A DNA stretch of 64,000 nt, taken from the NCBI RefSeq assembly GCF_008704535.1, contig NZ_CP023701.1, forward strand, positions 1,302,001 to 1,366,000, given 5' to 3'. The DNA is from Streptomyces subrutilus. Lineage in GTDB: Bacteria > Actinomycetota > Actinomycetes > Streptomycetales > Streptomycetaceae. Shown in pieces: positions 50,567 through 60,149 of this stretch. The position numbers and the translations under genes are program-made. The stretch's first letter is position 1. Each line of letters begins with the position of its first letter. The notes under the pieces were generated by a model that searched no databases, was not told the DNA's origin, and saw nothing but the letters and a program-made list of their open reading frames with translations.

Positions 50567-51684
50567 CGGGGAGTGCGCGCATGAAGGTGGGGATCGTCGG
50601 CGCCGGCCGGATGGGCCGGCTGCACGCGAGCACGCTGGCCGCGCTGGACGAGCCGCCCGCGCTGCTCTTCCACGACGTCGACCGCGGCGCGGCCGAGCGG
50701 CTGGCCGGCTCGCCGGGGACGGGGCCGGGCGGGGCCGGGCGGGCCCGGCACACCCTGGACGAGGTGCTGGCCGGAGCGGACGCCGTCGTGGTAGCGACCC
50801 CGGCCGCGGGGCGCCGGGAGGTGCTGTCGGCGGTCTGCGGGGCGGGGCTCCCGGTGTTCTGCGAGAAGCCGCTGGCCGCCGGGGTGCAGGAGGCGCGGGA
50901 GCTGGCCGCGGACCTCGCGGGGGCCCGGCTGCACGTGGGCTTCCAGCGGCGCTGCGACCCGGAGTACCGGCGGCTGCGCGAGGAGATCGCCTCGGGACGG
51001 CTGGGGCGGATCCTGCTGGTCCGGTGCACGGCCTTCGACCGGGAGCCGCCGGCGGGCGCGTACGAGCTGACCTCGGGGGACATCTTCGCGGACTGCCTGG
51101 TGCACGACATGGACGCGGTGCACTGGCTGACCGGGCAGCCCACGGTCGCGGTGCAGGCCGACGGGGCCACGCTGCTGGGCGGCGGTGGCGGGTACGACGT
51201 CGCCACGGCCGTGCTGACCCTGGCGGACGGCGCCCGCGCGGTGCTCTCGGCGTCCCGGCTCGACCCCGAGGGCTACGACCACCGGGTCGAGGTGCTCGGT
51301 ACGCGGGGCTCGCTGGCGGTGGGGCTCGGCGAACGGACACCGCTGCGGCGGGTGGGGCCGGCCGGTGGCGCGGCCGCGGTCGGGCCCGGGCCGCAGGCCC
51401 CGTACCAGGACTTCACGGACCGCTTCGCGGAGGCGTACCGGCAGGAGATGCGGGCGTTCCTGAGGATGGTGACGCACGGCGAACCGAGCCCGTGCACCGT
51501 GCAGGACGCCCTGCTGGCCCAGGAGGTGGCCGCGGCGGCGGGCCGCTCGGCCCGGACCGGGACCCGTACCGCACCGGGCGACGGGCTCCTCCCGGCGGCG
51601 GCCGTGTCCGCTTCGGGGGCGTCCGCGGCAGGGGCGTCCGCGTCCGAGGGGTCCGCGGCGCGCGTGTCGGGCCGGTCGCGGTGA
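50563..51684 (+). CDS. strI: StrI: Gfo/Idh/MocA-family inositol dehydrogenase
   Basis: 373 residues. The NAD motif is [20 protein letters not shown] near residue 8, with [28 protein letters not shown] (EKP motif) and [18 protein letters not shown] near residue 180 (DxxxH). StrI oxidises myo-inositol to scyllo-inosose, the first committed step of streptidine formation. The ATG at 50563 overlaps the strQ stop; starting at the Met of 50581 would give a family-typical N-terminus. The last ~40 residues are an Ala/Ser-rich low-complexity tail, making the protein longer than the ~348-residue StrI I recall. Confidence 0.88.
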   Translation: MTGSARMKVGIVGAGRMGRLHASTLAALDEPPALLFHDVDRGAAERLAGSPGTGPGGAGRARHTLDEVLAGADAVVVATPAAGRREVLSAVCGAGLPVFCEKPLAAGVQEARELAADLAGARLHVGFQRRCDPEYRRLREEIASGRLGRILLVRCTAFDREPPAGAYELTSGDIFADCLVHDMDAVHWLTGQPTVAVQADGATLLGGGGGYDVATAVLTLADGARAVLSASRLDPEGYDHRVEVLGTRGSLAVGLGERTPLRRVGPAGGAAAVGPGPQAPYQDFTDRFAEAYRQEMRAFLRMVTHGEPSPCTVQDALLAQEVAAAAGRSARTGTRTAPGDGLLPAAAVSASGASAAGASASEGSAARVSGRSR

Positions 51685-53063
51685 GGCCCGGGCGCGGGGC
51701 CGCCGCGCGGGGCGGCGGGTGGCGGCGGGGGCCGGTCGCGGGGGCGGCGGTGCTGGCGCTGCTGACGGTGTCGGCGGCCTCGCCCGCCGTGGGCCGGGCC
51801 GCGGCCGGGCCGGACGGCGGTGCGGGGGCTCCGGTGCGCGACGTGATCCTGCTGGTCGGGGACGGGATGGGCGAATCGGAGATCACCGCGGCCCGCAACC
51901 ACGGTCCCGGGGCCGGCGGCCGGCTGGCCATGGACACCCTGGCGGTGAACGGATCCTCGCTCACCTACGCGGTGGACGAGCGGGGCCGGCCGGTCTACGT
52001 CACCGACTCGGCCGCCGGGGCCACCGCCTGGGCGACCGGGCACAAGACGGTCAACGGACGGGTCTCGAAGTCCCCGGACACCGACCGGCCGCTGCCGACC
52101 CTGCTGGAGCTGGCCCGCGACCACGGGTACGCGACGGGCAGCGTGACCACGGCCTCGGTGGCCGATGCCACGCCGGCCGCCCTCACGGCGCACGTGACGG
52201 ATCGTTCCTGCAAGGGTCCGGCCGACATGGCGGCGTGCCCGTCCGACACCCGCGCCGCGGGCGGGGCCGGCTCGATCGCCGAGCAGACGGTGGCCGCGCG
52301 CCCGGACGTCCTGCTCGGGGGCGGGGCCGAGGTCTTCGCGCAGACCGTGACCGACGGCCCGTACCGGGGCCGGTCCGTGCTGGAGCAGGCCCGGGCGAGC
52401 GGCTACCGGGTGGTGCGCGACCGGGCGGAGCTGCGGTCGGCCCGGCCGGGCGAGCCGGTCCTCGGCCTGTTCGCGCAGGACTACCTTCCGGTGGAGCGGG
52501 TCGGCCCGCGCGCGGTCGTCGGCGGCACGGCGCCCGCGCGCTGTGCCGGCAATCCGGACCGCCCGCCGGGCACGCCCACCCTGGAGGAGTCGACCCGGGC
52601 CGCGCTGGAGCTGCTCGGCGCGGGCCGCGGGCGCGACGGGAAGGGCGGCGGCAAGGGCTTCCTGCTCCAGGTCGAGGGGGCCTCGATCGACGACCGGGCC
52701 CACGACGCCGACCCGTGCGGCCAGATCGGCGAGACCCTCGCCTTCGACCGGGCCGTGCGGGCCGCGCTCGACCACGCCGCCCGCAACCCGCGGACGCTGG
52801 TGGTCGTCACGGCCGACCACGGCCACGCCGGCCAGGTCCTCCCGGCGGACGCGCGGCCTCCGGGCCTCTCGGCGACGCTCGTCACCGACGAGGGCGGACT
52901 CATGCGGCTCGGCTACGCCAGCGGGCCGGTAGACGACTACCAGGAGCACACGGGCATCCCCGTCCGGGTCGCCGCCCAGGGCCCGCTGGCCGACCGGGTG
53001 CGCGGCCTGAACGAGAACACCGCCCTGTTCGACACGGTGCGCACCGCGCTGCGCCTGCGCTGA
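51681..53063 (+). CDS. strK: StrK: secreted alkaline phosphatase (streptomycin-6-phosphate phosphatase)
   Basis: 460 residues. A basic N-terminus and hydrophobic segment ([20 protein letters not shown]) form a signal peptide. Alkaline phosphatase motifs follow: [20 protein letters not shown] near residue 54, the nucleophile Ser in [18 protein letters not shown] near residue 107, [13 protein letters not shown] near residue 336 and [13 protein letters not shown] near residue 378. StrK removes the 6-phosphate from exported inactive streptomycin phosphate outside the cell. With strA this completes the phosphate-masking cycle. GTG at 51681 overlaps the strI stop (GTGA). Confidence 0.92.
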   Translation: MRPGRGAAARGGGWRRGPVAGAAVLALLTVSAASPAVGRAAAGPDGGAGAPVRDVILLVGDGMGESEITAARNHGPGAGGRLAMDTLAVNGSSLTYAVDERGRPVYVTDSAAGATAWATGHKTVNGRVSKSPDTDRPLPTLLELARDHGYATGSVTTASVADATPAALTAHVTDRSCKGPADMAACPSDTRAAGGAGSIAEQTVAARPDVLLGGGAEVFAQTVTDGPYRGRSVLEQARASGYRVVRDRAELRSARPGEPVLGLFAQDYLPVERVGPRAVVGGTAPARCAGNPDRPPGTPTLEESTRAALELLGAGRGRDGKGGGKGFLLQVEGASIDDRAHDADPCGQIGETLAFDRAVRAALDHAARNPRTLVVVTADHGHAGQVLPADARPPGLSATLVTDEGGLMRLGYASGPVDDYQEHTGIPVRVAAQGPLADRVRGLNENTALFDTVRTALRLR

Positions 53064-53171
53064 CCCCTCTCCGGCCGGACCCCTCCGGCCCTCCCCTCTG
53101 TCCATCCACCGTTCCGTTCCTCAGCACGCCCTGCGCGACATCGGAAACACGCATCAGAAAGGTGTGAAGTC

Positions 53172-54308
53172 TTGAGCAACTTCCGGGAACTACCGAGGTG
53201 GCCCCAGCTCTCCGACGACGACGTCGAGGCGGCGGTCGCGGCCCTGCGCTCCAACCGGCTGGTCGGCCTGGGCAATCCCGTGGTCGACGAGTTCGAGGCG
53301 GCCCTCGCCGCCGGGCAGGGCGTCGGGCACGCGGTCGTGGTCTCCACGGGGACGGCCGCGGTCCACCTCGCCCTGCACGCCCTGGACGTCGGACCGGGCG
53401 ACGAGGTGATCGTGCCCACCCACACGTTCATCGGTTCGGCGAGCCCCGTCACCTATCTCGGGGCGCGCCCGGTGTTCGCCGACGTCACCCCCGACACGCA
53501 CTGCCTGGACCCCGACTCGGTCAAATCGCTGATCACCGAGCGCACCAAGGCGATCGTCGTCGTGCACATCAACGGCTGCGCCGCCGACATGAAGGCGCTG
53601 TCCGCGGTGGGCGCCGAGGCCGGTGTCCCGGTCGTCGAGGACATGGCCCAGGCCCTGGGAACCAGCATCGGCGGGCGGCCCGTGGGCGGCTTCGGCGACC
53701 TGGCCTGCGTCAGCCTCTTCGAGCAGAAGGTGATCACCTCGGGCGGCGAGGGCGGCGCCGTGCTGACGGACAACCCGGTCTACGCGGACCGCATCCGGCG
53801 GCTGCGCAGCCACGGCGAGGGGCAGATCGAGGGCCGGCCCGGCCTGATCTGGGCCCACGAGGTCGGCTACAACTACCGGCTGACCTCGGTGCAGGCCGCG
53901 GTGGGCCTCGCCCAGCACGCCCGGCTCGGCTCGATGGTCGCGGCGCGCCGGCACAACGCCGCGTACCTCTCGGAGCGCCTCGCGGGGATCGAGGGGCTCG
54001 AACTGCCCGTGGAGCCGGAGGGCACGGTCCACGCGTTCTGGAAGTACGTGGTGCGCGCGGTGCCGGGCGGGGGCCGGCCGCCGGCCGCCGAGATCGCGGC
54101 GACCCTGCGCTCCCGCGGGGTGCCGGTGCTGCTGCGTTATCCGTTCCCGCTGCACAGGCAGCCCGCCTTCGCCGACCACGCCGAGGTGTCCCTGCCCGTC
54201 GCGGAGCGGCTGTCGCAGGAGCTGCTGGCGCTGCCCTCGCACCCGGGGCTGGCCGAGGGCCACCTCGACCACATCGCCGACGAGGTCCGCAAGGCCTTCG
54301 CGCCGTGA
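53172..54308 (+). CDS. strS: StrS: DegT-family aminotransferase
   Basis: 378 residues, the length of StrS. DegT/DnrJ/EryC1 family with the PLP Lys in VSLFEQKVITSGGEGGAVLT near residue 183, VSTGTAAVHLALHALDVG near residue 57 and VEDMAQALGTSIGGRPVG near residue 158. StrS has no firmly proven step; roles in aminocyclitol or amino-sugar transamination have been proposed. The start is a TTG, supported by AAAGGTG seven bases upstream and by family length. strT follows after 26 bases. Confidence 0.82.
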   Translation: MSNFRELPRWPQLSDDDVEAAVAALRSNRLVGLGNPVVDEFEAALAAGQGVGHAVVVSTGTAAVHLALHALDVGPGDEVIVPTHTFIGSASPVTYLGARPVFADVTPDTHCLDPDSVKSLITERTKAIVVVHINGCAADMKALSAVGAEAGVPVVEDMAQALGTSIGGRPVGGFGDLACVSLFEQKVITSGGEGGAVLTDNPVYADRIRRLRSHGEGQIEGRPGLIWAHEVGYNYRLTSVQAAVGLAQHARLGSMVAARRHNAAYLSERLAGIEGLELPVEPEGTVHAFWKYVVRAVPGGGRPPAAEIAATLRSRGVPVLLRYPFPLHRQPAFADHAEVSLPVAERLSQELLALPSHPGLAEGHLDHIADEVRKAFAP

Positions 54309-54334
54309 CCGGGCCCCGAGCCGAAGGAGAGCCG

Positions 54335-55279
54335 ATGTCCGGTTCCGCGTTCCCCGCCTCCCCGCTCGCCGAGGGGCCGCCGGTGCTGCTGGGCACCTCG
54401 GCCTTCGGCCAGGACGAGCGGTCCTTCCCCGTCTACGACGCCTACTGGGAGGGCGGCGGCCGGGCCTTCGACACGGCCTGGCTGTACGGCCACGCCTACG
54501 GTCCCGGCTGCTGCGAGCGGTCCTTCGGCGCGTGGACCCGCTCCCGCGGGCTGGAGAAGGAGGTGTGGGTCCTGGCCAAGGGGGCCCACACGCCGGAGTG
54601 CCTGCCGGACCGGGTGGAGGTGCAGCTGACCGAGAGCCTGGAGCGGATGGAGCGCGACGGCGCGGCGCTGTACATGCTGCACCGCGACAATCCGGAGGTT
54701 CCGGTCGGCGAGTTCGTGACGGTCCTGGCCGACCTCGTCGGGCGCGGGGTGATCGGCGGGTACGGGCTGTCGAACTGGCCGCTGGAGCGGGTGCGCGAAG
54801 CGGTCGCGTACGCGCGGGCGCACGGCCTGGTCACCCCGTCCGGGGTGAGCAACCAGTTCAGTCTCATCGACATGGTGCACCCCATCTATCCGGGCACGGA
54901 GACCTCCAACGACCCGGCGTGGCGGGCCTGGCTGGCGGACGGCGCCGTGCCGCTGTACCCGTGGGCGAGCCAGGGGCGCGGCGCGCACGCCCTGGCGGAC
55001 CCGGCCGAGCTGCGCACCGGGCCGCTCGCGGAGAGCTGGTACAGCGAGGCCAACGAGCAACGGTTGCGTCGGGCGCGGGAGTTCGCGGAGGACCGGGGCA
55101 TCTCCTCGACCGGCGTGGCCCTCGCGTGGACCCTGTCCCAGCCGTTCCCGGTCGTGGCCCTGATCGGCCCGCGGCAGCCTGAGGAGGTCCGCGACTCGCT
55201 GGCGGCGGCGTCGTACCGCCTGACGGCGGCGGAGCGCGACTGGCTGGAGACCGGCACGGGCGCGCTCCCGACGCGCTGA
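54335..55279 (+). CDS. strT: StrT: aldo/keto reductase
   Basis: 314 residues of the aldo/keto reductase fold. The catalytic tetrad is visible as Asp and Tyr in AFDTAWLYGHAYG near residue 47, Lys in VWVLAKGAH near residue 76 and His in YMLHRDNPEV near residue 108; VIGGYGLSNWP and GVALAWTLSQPFPVVALIGP are further family signatures. In S. griseus strS and strT follow strK, as here. Its substrate is unknown; an NDP-keto sugar or a keto-cyclitol is likely. ATG at 54335 with AAGGAGA upstream. It is the last gene of the streptomycin-type block. Confidence 0.82.
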   Translation: MSGSAFPASPLAEGPPVLLGTSAFGQDERSFPVYDAYWEGGGRAFDTAWLYGHAYGPGCCERSFGAWTRSRGLEKEVWVLAKGAHTPECLPDRVEVQLTESLERMERDGAALYMLHRDNPEVPVGEFVTVLADLVGRGVIGGYGLSNWPLERVREAVAYARAHGLVTPSGVSNQFSLIDMVHPIYPGTETSNDPAWRAWLADGAVPLYPWASQGRGAHALADPAELRTGPLAESWYSEANEQRLRRAREFAEDRGISSTGVALAWTLSQPFPVVALIGPRQPEEVRDSLAAASYRLTAAERDWLETGTGALPTR

Positions 55280-55539
55280 CGGACCGGGAGCACGGAGCGG
55301 CGGCCCGGCCGGGGCAGGCAGCACCCCCGGCCGGGTCGCTTCCGTGTCCGCTTCCGGGCCGGACGGCCGGCGGGCAGTCGGATTCCGCCTGCCCACCGGT
55401 GACGGCGCGTCGGCCACGGTCCGGTTCTCCCCTCATTCCTGAGATGCACGCGGATCGGCCCTCCAGGGGGATTCGCCCCGGAAGGGAGTGCAACAGGCTG
55501 GTGGGGTCCACGACTTCACCGACCGCAAGGAAGCGTCTC
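55280..55539. other. Intergenic region at the right border of the streptomycin-type cluster
   Basis: 260 bases with GC-rich inverted repeats right after strT (CCCGGCCGGGG and CCCCCGGCCGGG around 55310-55335) that may terminate strT transcription. AAGGAA at 55527-55532 is the ribosome site of the next gene. No promoter was defined and no att site or repeat marks the border. Confidence 0.4.
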
Positions 55540-57129
55540 GTGCGCCTGAAACGCCTCGTACCCCTGCTCGCCACCACCGGTCTCCTCGCCACCGCCCTGC
55601 CCCTGCTCGCCGCGACCCAGGCCTCCGCGGCCCCCGAGCCGGCGTACCTCAAGCAGAAGCCGGCCTGGCAGCGCTGCGCGGGCGAGGGCCCGGCCGCGTA
55701 CGAGTGCGCCACGCTCAAGGTCCCGCTCGACTACCGGCGGCCCGGAGGACGCACGATCGACCTCGCGATATCCCGCATCAGGACCGCGCATCCGGCCCAG
55801 CGGCACGGGGTCATGCTGTTCAACCCCGGCGGCCCGGGCGGCAGCGGCCTTCAGGACCCGCTGCTGATGGAGGAGTTGATGCCGAAGGACGTGCGGGACC
55901 GGTACGACCTCATCGGCTTCGACCCGCGCGGCGTCGGCGCCAGCACCCCGCTCACCTGCGGGTTGACCGAGGACGAGCAGAACATCAACCGGCCGTTCCG
56001 CCCCGAGACCTACCGGGCCGACCTGGCCTGGGCGCGGACCGTCGCCGACAAGTGCCGCGAGAAGTCCGGCGACCTGATCCCGCACATCACGACCCGCAAC
56101 ACGGCCCGCGACATGGACACGATCCGCGCGGTGCTGGGCGAGCGGAAGCTGTCGTACGTGGGCTACTCCTACGGGACCTACCTCGGCGCGGTGTACGCGC
56201 AGATGTTCCCGCAGCGCACCGACCGGTTCGTGCTGGACAGCGGCGTGGACCCGCAGCGGATCTGGCGGGGCATGATCCAGGTGTGGGCCACCGAGGCCGA
56301 ACCGGCCTTCGCCCGGTGGACGCGGTACGCGGCGGAGCGCTCGGCCGAGTTCGGGCTCGGTGCCACGCCCGAGGCCGTGTCCACGACGCTGTGGGACCTG
56401 GTGGCGCGCGCGGACCGCGAGCCCATCGACTACTACGGCACGAAGTTCACCGGCACCGACATCCGCGCCTCCCGCGCCGTCTTCTTCTACCCGGCGCAGG
56501 CCTCCGAGTTCGTCCGGCAGCTCAAGGCCGCGGCCGAGGGCACACCCCTGCCGGAGGGCGCGAAGGCACCCGACCTGCGCCGGCTGGTCGGCGGCGCACG
56601 CTCCGGGGACCCGCAGCCGGCGGCCGACAACGGCACCGCGGTCCTGTGGTCGGTGCTCTGCGGGGACACCGGAGCCTGGCCGCGCCAACCGGAGCGGTAC
56701 GCGCGCGACGCCGCGAAGGACGGGGCGGCGTACCCGCTGTACGGGGACATGGCCTCCAACGTCAAACCGTGCGCCTTCTGGGACCGGCCGGTCGAGCCGG
56801 CGACGGCGATGACCGGGCGGGCCGACGTGCTGACGGTGCAGAACGAATGGGACTCGCAGACCCCGCTCGCCAGCGGCCTGGGCCTGCACCGTGCGCTGAA
56901 GGGCTCGCGGATGGCGCTGGCGGCCGGGGGCGAGGGCCACGGCGTGTACCTCATCGACGCCACGTCCTGCGTGAACCCGGTGGTCAACGGCTACCTGACC
57001 ACCGGCCGGCTGCCCGCATCGGACGTGACCTGCCAGAACCCGCCGGCCGACCGTCAGCGCAGGCTGTCGCGGAACCCGGTGGAGCCGCTGCCGTTCCCGT
57101 CCGTTCCGGGTCCCTTCCTGGCCTCCTGA
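55540..57129 (+). CDS. Secreted alpha/beta hydrolase, tripeptidyl aminopeptidase type
   Basis: 529 residues. A signal peptide (VRLKRLVPLLATTGLLATAL, then a cleavage site near ATQASAAP) precedes an S33-family hydrolase: oxyanion region GVMLFNPGGPGGSGLQDP near residue 92, DRYDLIGFDPRGVGASTPL, the nucleophile elbow SYVGYSYGTYLGAVYAQMF near residue 205, and a C-terminal lid ending in the TAP-like region (QNEWDSQTPLASGLGLHRAL, GEGHGVYL with the catalytic His). It resembles the Streptomyces Slp/Tap secreted aminopeptidases. GTG at 55540 has AAGGAA seven bases upstream. Not part of either pathway by content. Confidence 0.88.
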   Translation: MRLKRLVPLLATTGLLATALPLLAATQASAAPEPAYLKQKPAWQRCAGEGPAAYECATLKVPLDYRRPGGRTIDLAISRIRTAHPAQRHGVMLFNPGGPGGSGLQDPLLMEELMPKDVRDRYDLIGFDPRGVGASTPLTCGLTEDEQNINRPFRPETYRADLAWARTVADKCREKSGDLIPHITTRNTARDMDTIRAVLGERKLSYVGYSYGTYLGAVYAQMFPQRTDRFVLDSGVDPQRIWRGMIQVWATEAEPAFARWTRYAAERSAEFGLGATPEAVSTTLWDLVARADREPIDYYGTKFTGTDIRASRAVFFYPAQASEFVRQLKAAAEGTPLPEGAKAPDLRRLVGGARSGDPQPAADNGTAVLWSVLCGDTGAWPRQPERYARDAAKDGAAYPLYGDMASNVKPCAFWDRPVEPATAMTGRADVLTVQNEWDSQTPLASGLGLHRALKGSRMALAAGGEGHGVYLIDATSCVNPVVNGYLTTGRLPASDVTCQNPPADRQRRLSRNPVEPLPFPSVPGPFLAS

Positions 57130-57254
57130 GCCGCGGCGGTCCCGCGACGCACGGCGAAAGGCTTCGCACCGGGCGCCGTCCGCGCCATCATGGGCGGTGC
57201 CCGGGTCGTGCCATCGGGGGACCACGGCCGGGCGGGAGAAGTCCGGGGGGACTC

Positions 57255-58052
57255 GTGTCCGCGTCCGCGCGTTCGCACGCACCACATCCGTCAGCCGCTT
57301 CCGCCACCGGCGCCGCGCCCGGCCCCGGTCCCGGCGCCGACTCCGCTTCCGCCGCCGGGCCGCCCGGCGGCGCGGGCCGGGGACGGGGCGTCCTGGAGGG
57401 CGCCTTCGCCCTGTTGGAGGCCCTGCGCCGGGAGGGCGCCGAGGCGGGGGTCACCGAGCTCGCCCTCGCCTGCGGGGTGCCGAAGGCCACCGTGCACCGG
57501 CTGCTGGACCAGCTGTCGGCCCTCGGTGCGGTCGAACGCCGCGGTGCCCGCTACCGGTTGGGCGCCGAGCTGTACCGGATCGGGCAGGCCTGGCAGCCCC
57601 ATCCCGGCCTGCGGGCGGCGGCCCGGCTGCCCCTGCACCGGTTGCGGGCGGCGACCGGGGCGAGCGTGGTGCTGACGGTGTTGCACGAGGACCTCGCGCT
57701 GACGGTGAGTTCGGTGCCGGGCGCGGTGGAGCCGGTGCTGCCGGTCCGCAACGGGAGCGGGTTCCGCCTGGACACGGCGGCCGGCCGCGCCCTGCGCGGA
57801 CCGGCCCGGCCGGGGCCGGTGCTGGACCGGGAGGACCTCCTGCCGGGAGTGTGCTGCGCGGCGCTGCCGGTACGGGCGCCGGACGGCGCGGTGGTGGCCG
57901 CGCTGGCCGCGCTGGTGCCGACCGGGCAGGCCCTGGAGCACCTCGCCCAGGGCGTGGCGCAAGCGGGCGCGGCCATCACCCGGGGCCTCGCACGCGGCCC
58001 GCGCCGCCCCGCGGCGCTCCCGCCGGCCCTGCCCCCGGGGCTGCTGCGCTGA
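57255..58052 (+). CDS. IclR-family transcriptional regulator
   Basis: 265 residues. An Ala/Pro/Gly-rich N-terminal tail of ~40 residues precedes the IclR winged helix (RGVLEGAFALLEALRR, VTELALACGVPKATVHRLL near residue 75, DQLSALGAVERRGARYRLG). A shortened IclR effector domain follows (TGASVVLTVLHEDLALTVS, FRLDTAAGRALRG). GTG at 57255 has GGGGGGA upstream. The palindrome at 58132-58152, downstream of its stop and before the next gene, has IclR-operator form, so the next gene may be its target. Confidence 0.85.
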   Translation: MSASARSHAPHPSAASATGAAPGPGPGADSASAAGPPGGAGRGRGVLEGAFALLEALRREGAEAGVTELALACGVPKATVHRLLDQLSALGAVERRGARYRLGAELYRIGQAWQPHPGLRAAARLPLHRLRAATGASVVLTVLHEDLALTVSSVPGAVEPVLPVRNGSGFRLDTAAGRALRGPARPGPVLDREDLLPGVCCAALPVRAPDGAVVAALAALVPTGQALEHLAQGVAQAGAAITRGLARGPRRPAALPPALPPGLLR

Positions 58053-58131
58053 CCCGCGCGCGGCCGTACGGGAGCGCCGCCGGACCCGGCCGGGGACGCC
58101 GCGGACGGGTCGTTCCGGGTGCGTTCCGGGT

Positions 58132-58152
58132 GCGTTCCACTGAGTGGAACGC
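58132..58152. promoter_or_regulatory. IclR-type palindromic operator
   Basis: Perfect 10-bp arms GCGTTCCACT and AGTGGAACGC around one G. It is preceded by near-identical tandem segments of CGTTCCGGGTG (58111-58133). The TTCCAC...GTGGAA core is the usual layout of IclR-family sites. It lies 106 bases upstream of the secreted-protein gene at 58258. Confidence 0.65.
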
Positions 58153-58257
58153 GCGTAGAACCGGGTTCGCGGCGCGCGGCACAGTGGTGGACGTGCCGGG
58201 GGGACCGGCGCACCGGATCGACACCGAGACCGGTACACCAGACACGGGGGACGCACC

Positions 58258-58722
58258 ATGAGCCGTCACACCATCCGCTTCGCCGCCGCCGGGCTGCTCG
58301 CGCTCGGCAGCCTGGCCGGCTTCGCCGGAGCGGCGCAGGCCGAGCCGATCGACTACGTCCGGGTCGAGCTGCTGGAGCTGACCTGCCACCAGCAGAGCGA
58401 GGGCGACCACGACGAGGCGTACATCAAGATCACCGATGCCAACGGCAACCAGGTGAAGGTCTGGCCCGGCAGCGGCAAGTACCAGACCATGGGCACGAAC
58501 TACCTGCGCTCGCTGGGCGACGCGAACGGCAACGCCGCGCTCGTCCTGGGCAAGCAGCAGGCCCGCACGCTCACCCTGTGGGACTTCGACTCGACCAGCT
58601 CGGACGACAAGCTCGGCTCGACGCTGGTCACCGGCAGCGAGGCCGGCGGCGAGGTGCAGTACCGCTCGCTGGAGGGCTCGGGCGGCGTGTACACGATCGC
58701 CTACCGGGTGATCGACATCTGA
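58258..58722 (+). CDS. Small secreted beta-rich protein of unknown function
   Basis: 154 residues. The signal peptide is clear (RFAAAGLLALGSLAGFAGAAQA, cleavage after AQA). The mature ~128 residues contain alternating beta-type segments (YVRVELLELTCHQQSEGDHD, AYIKITDANGNQVKVWPGSG, LTLWDFDSTSSDDKLGSTLV) that recall C2-like secreted proteins of actinomycetes. Asp-rich loops could bind calcium. One Cys only, so no disulfide within the chain. ATG at 58258 is the natural start. I cannot assign a function. Confidence 0.78.
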   Translation: MSRHTIRFAAAGLLALGSLAGFAGAAQAEPIDYVRVELLELTCHQQSEGDHDEAYIKITDANGNQVKVWPGSGKYQTMGTNYLRSLGDANGNAALVLGKQQARTLTLWDFDSTSSDDKLGSTLVTGSEAGGEVQYRSLEGSGGVYTIAYRVIDI

Positions 58723-58836
58723 TCCGCCGGACCGCACGCGCGGTGGGCCGGCCGGGACGCTTCCCGGCCGGCCCACTTCGTGCGCCGGGCGGCCGGCGCC
58801 GCGTACGCGGGCGGCGGGCGCGTCCGCGGTCCGGCG

Positions 58837-59289
58837 TCAGGGCGCGAGCGCGGCCTCGGCCGCGGCCTTGATGCGGCGGCCGAAGTCGGGGGCGTCCTTG
58901 CGGGCGGCGTTCGCGGCGAACCCGGCCAGCAGCCTGCCGACGCCGTGGCCGCTCAGGGTGTTGAAGATCCGCACCCTCGTACGGCCGCCCGGGAGGGCTT
59001 CGAGGTCGTAACCGCCGTCCGCCGTGACCAGGTTGCGGCTCTGCTCCGTCCAGCGGATCAGGCGGGGCGCGTCGCAGCCGACGATGCGGAACTCGCGCGC
59101 GGTCTTCATGCCGGCGTCCTTGACCGTGCTGCGGAAGACCGTTCCGATCCCGGTCGGGCCCTCGGGCGTCTTGGTGATCTTCTGGACGCGCGGGCTGAAC
59201 TCGGGGTCGTGGCGACCGTCGGCGAGGTAGGCGAAGACCTCCTCGACCGGCCGGTCGATCTCGACGCTCGCCTCGAACTGTCGGGACAT
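58837..59289 (-). CDS. SRPBCC-family protein (polyketide cyclase/dehydrase-like)
   Basis: 150 residues with the START-like SRPBCC pattern: FEASVEIDRPVEEVFAYLAD at the start, PEFSPRVQKITKTPEGPTG, GTVFRSTVKDAG, CDAPRLIRWTEQSRN and LEALPGGRTRVRIFNTLSG. These proteins bind small hydrophobic ligands. ATG at 59289 has GAGGAG upstream. It is isolated from the biosynthetic clusters by more than 3 kb, so a general role is likely. Confidence 0.85.
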   Translation of the reverse strand: MSRQFEASVEIDRPVEEVFAYLADGRHDPEFSPRVQKITKTPEGPTGIGTVFRSTVKDAGMKTAREFRIVGCDAPRLIRWTEQSRNLVTADGGYDLEALPGGRTRVRIFNTLSGHGVGRLLAGFAANAARKDAPDFGRRIKAAAEAALAP

Positions 59290-59405
59290 GTCCGCTCCTC
59301 GCTGAGCCCCCGGTGAATCCGCCGGACGCCGTGCGACGACGTGGGTGCCCGGCCCGGCGTGCGCCGTGGGCGCCCGCTCCGTCACCACGATCCCAGAACC
59401 GCGGC

Positions 59406-59735
59406 TCAGGCGCGCGCCAGCAACCCCGAGAGCAGCACCTCCGGCGTTTCGCGCAGGGTGGTGCCGAAGCCGACGCGCAGCGCGGCCGGCACGGGGTCCT
59501 CCTCGTAGGCGGCGACCTGTGGGGAGACGTTGCGCTCCAGCACGGCGGCCTGGGCGCTGATCAGGTCGCACAGGACGGGCCGCGCGACGAGGGCCTCGGC
59601 GGGGCATCCGGCGACCAGGTCGGGCCGCCGCGCGGGCGGGGCGGCGTCCACGGCCCAGGCCAGGGCCCCGCCCAGGTGGGCGACGAGTTCCCCCGTGACG
59701 GAGGCGAGGAGCTGCTCCCGGCGGCGTCTGGCGGC
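59406..59735 (-). pseudogene. TetR-family regulator remnant lacking the HTH domain
   Basis: The open frame from just after the thioesterase stop (59736) down to the stop at 59406 reads as the C-terminal ligand domain of a TetR regulator: REQLLASVTGELVAHLGGAL, PEALV-like CPAEALVARPVLCDLISAQ, AAVLERNVSPQVAAYEEDP and TPEVLLSGLLARA. The N-terminal helix-turn-helix that defines the family is absent, and the upstream frame closes with the TGA of the neighbouring gene. The longest start (GTG at 59651) would give only 81 residues. It looks like the residue of a deletion. Confidence 0.65.
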
Positions 59736-60149
59736 TCAGTCCAGCAGGGCGTAGACCGTCGAGGCCGTCGCCGCCGGCTCCTCGGCGCCCTCGGGGGTCA
59801 TCGTGACGTCGGCGAAGGCCATCCGGCGGCCCAGCTTGGTGACCCGCACCCGGATCAGCACGTCCGCGCCGACCACCGGCCGCTGGAAGCTCGTCGACTG
59901 CTGGACGGTGGTCATCGGCCCGTACCCGCCGCGCGCGGCGGAGACGGCGATGACCGTGGCGGTGTCGGCCGCGGCCATCAGGGCCTGCCCCGACAGGCCG
60001 CCGCCGTCCCGGGCCAGGTCGTCGGACCAGGGCAGCCGCAGGACGGCGTACCGGTCACCGGCCTCCTGCACGGTCAGACCGAGGGCGAGCACCCAGGGGG
60101 CGAAGTGGTCGGCGAGGATCTTGTCGGCTTCTGCGGGTGTCAACGTCAC
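59736..60149 (-). CDS. PaaI-type HotDog-fold thioesterase
   Basis: 137 residues with the HotDog pattern of PaaI thioesterases: GDRYAVLRLPWSDDLARDGG, LSGQALMAAADTATVIAVSA (helix with the catalytic acidic residue), MTTVQQSTSFQRPVVGADVL and RMAFADVTMTPEGAEEPAAT. It hydrolyses acyl-CoA or acyl-ACP. GTG at 60149 is preferred because family proteins begin near VTLTPAEADKIL. It follows the FadH-type gene on the same strand, so both may act in fatty acyl-CoA turnover. Confidence 0.82.
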   Translation of the reverse strand: MTLTPAEADKILADHFAPWVLALGLTVQEAGDRYAVLRLPWSDDLARDGGGLSGQALMAAADTATVIAVSAARGGYGPMTTVQQSTSFQRPVVGADVLIRVRVTKLGRRMAFADVTMTPEGAEEPAATASTVYALLD

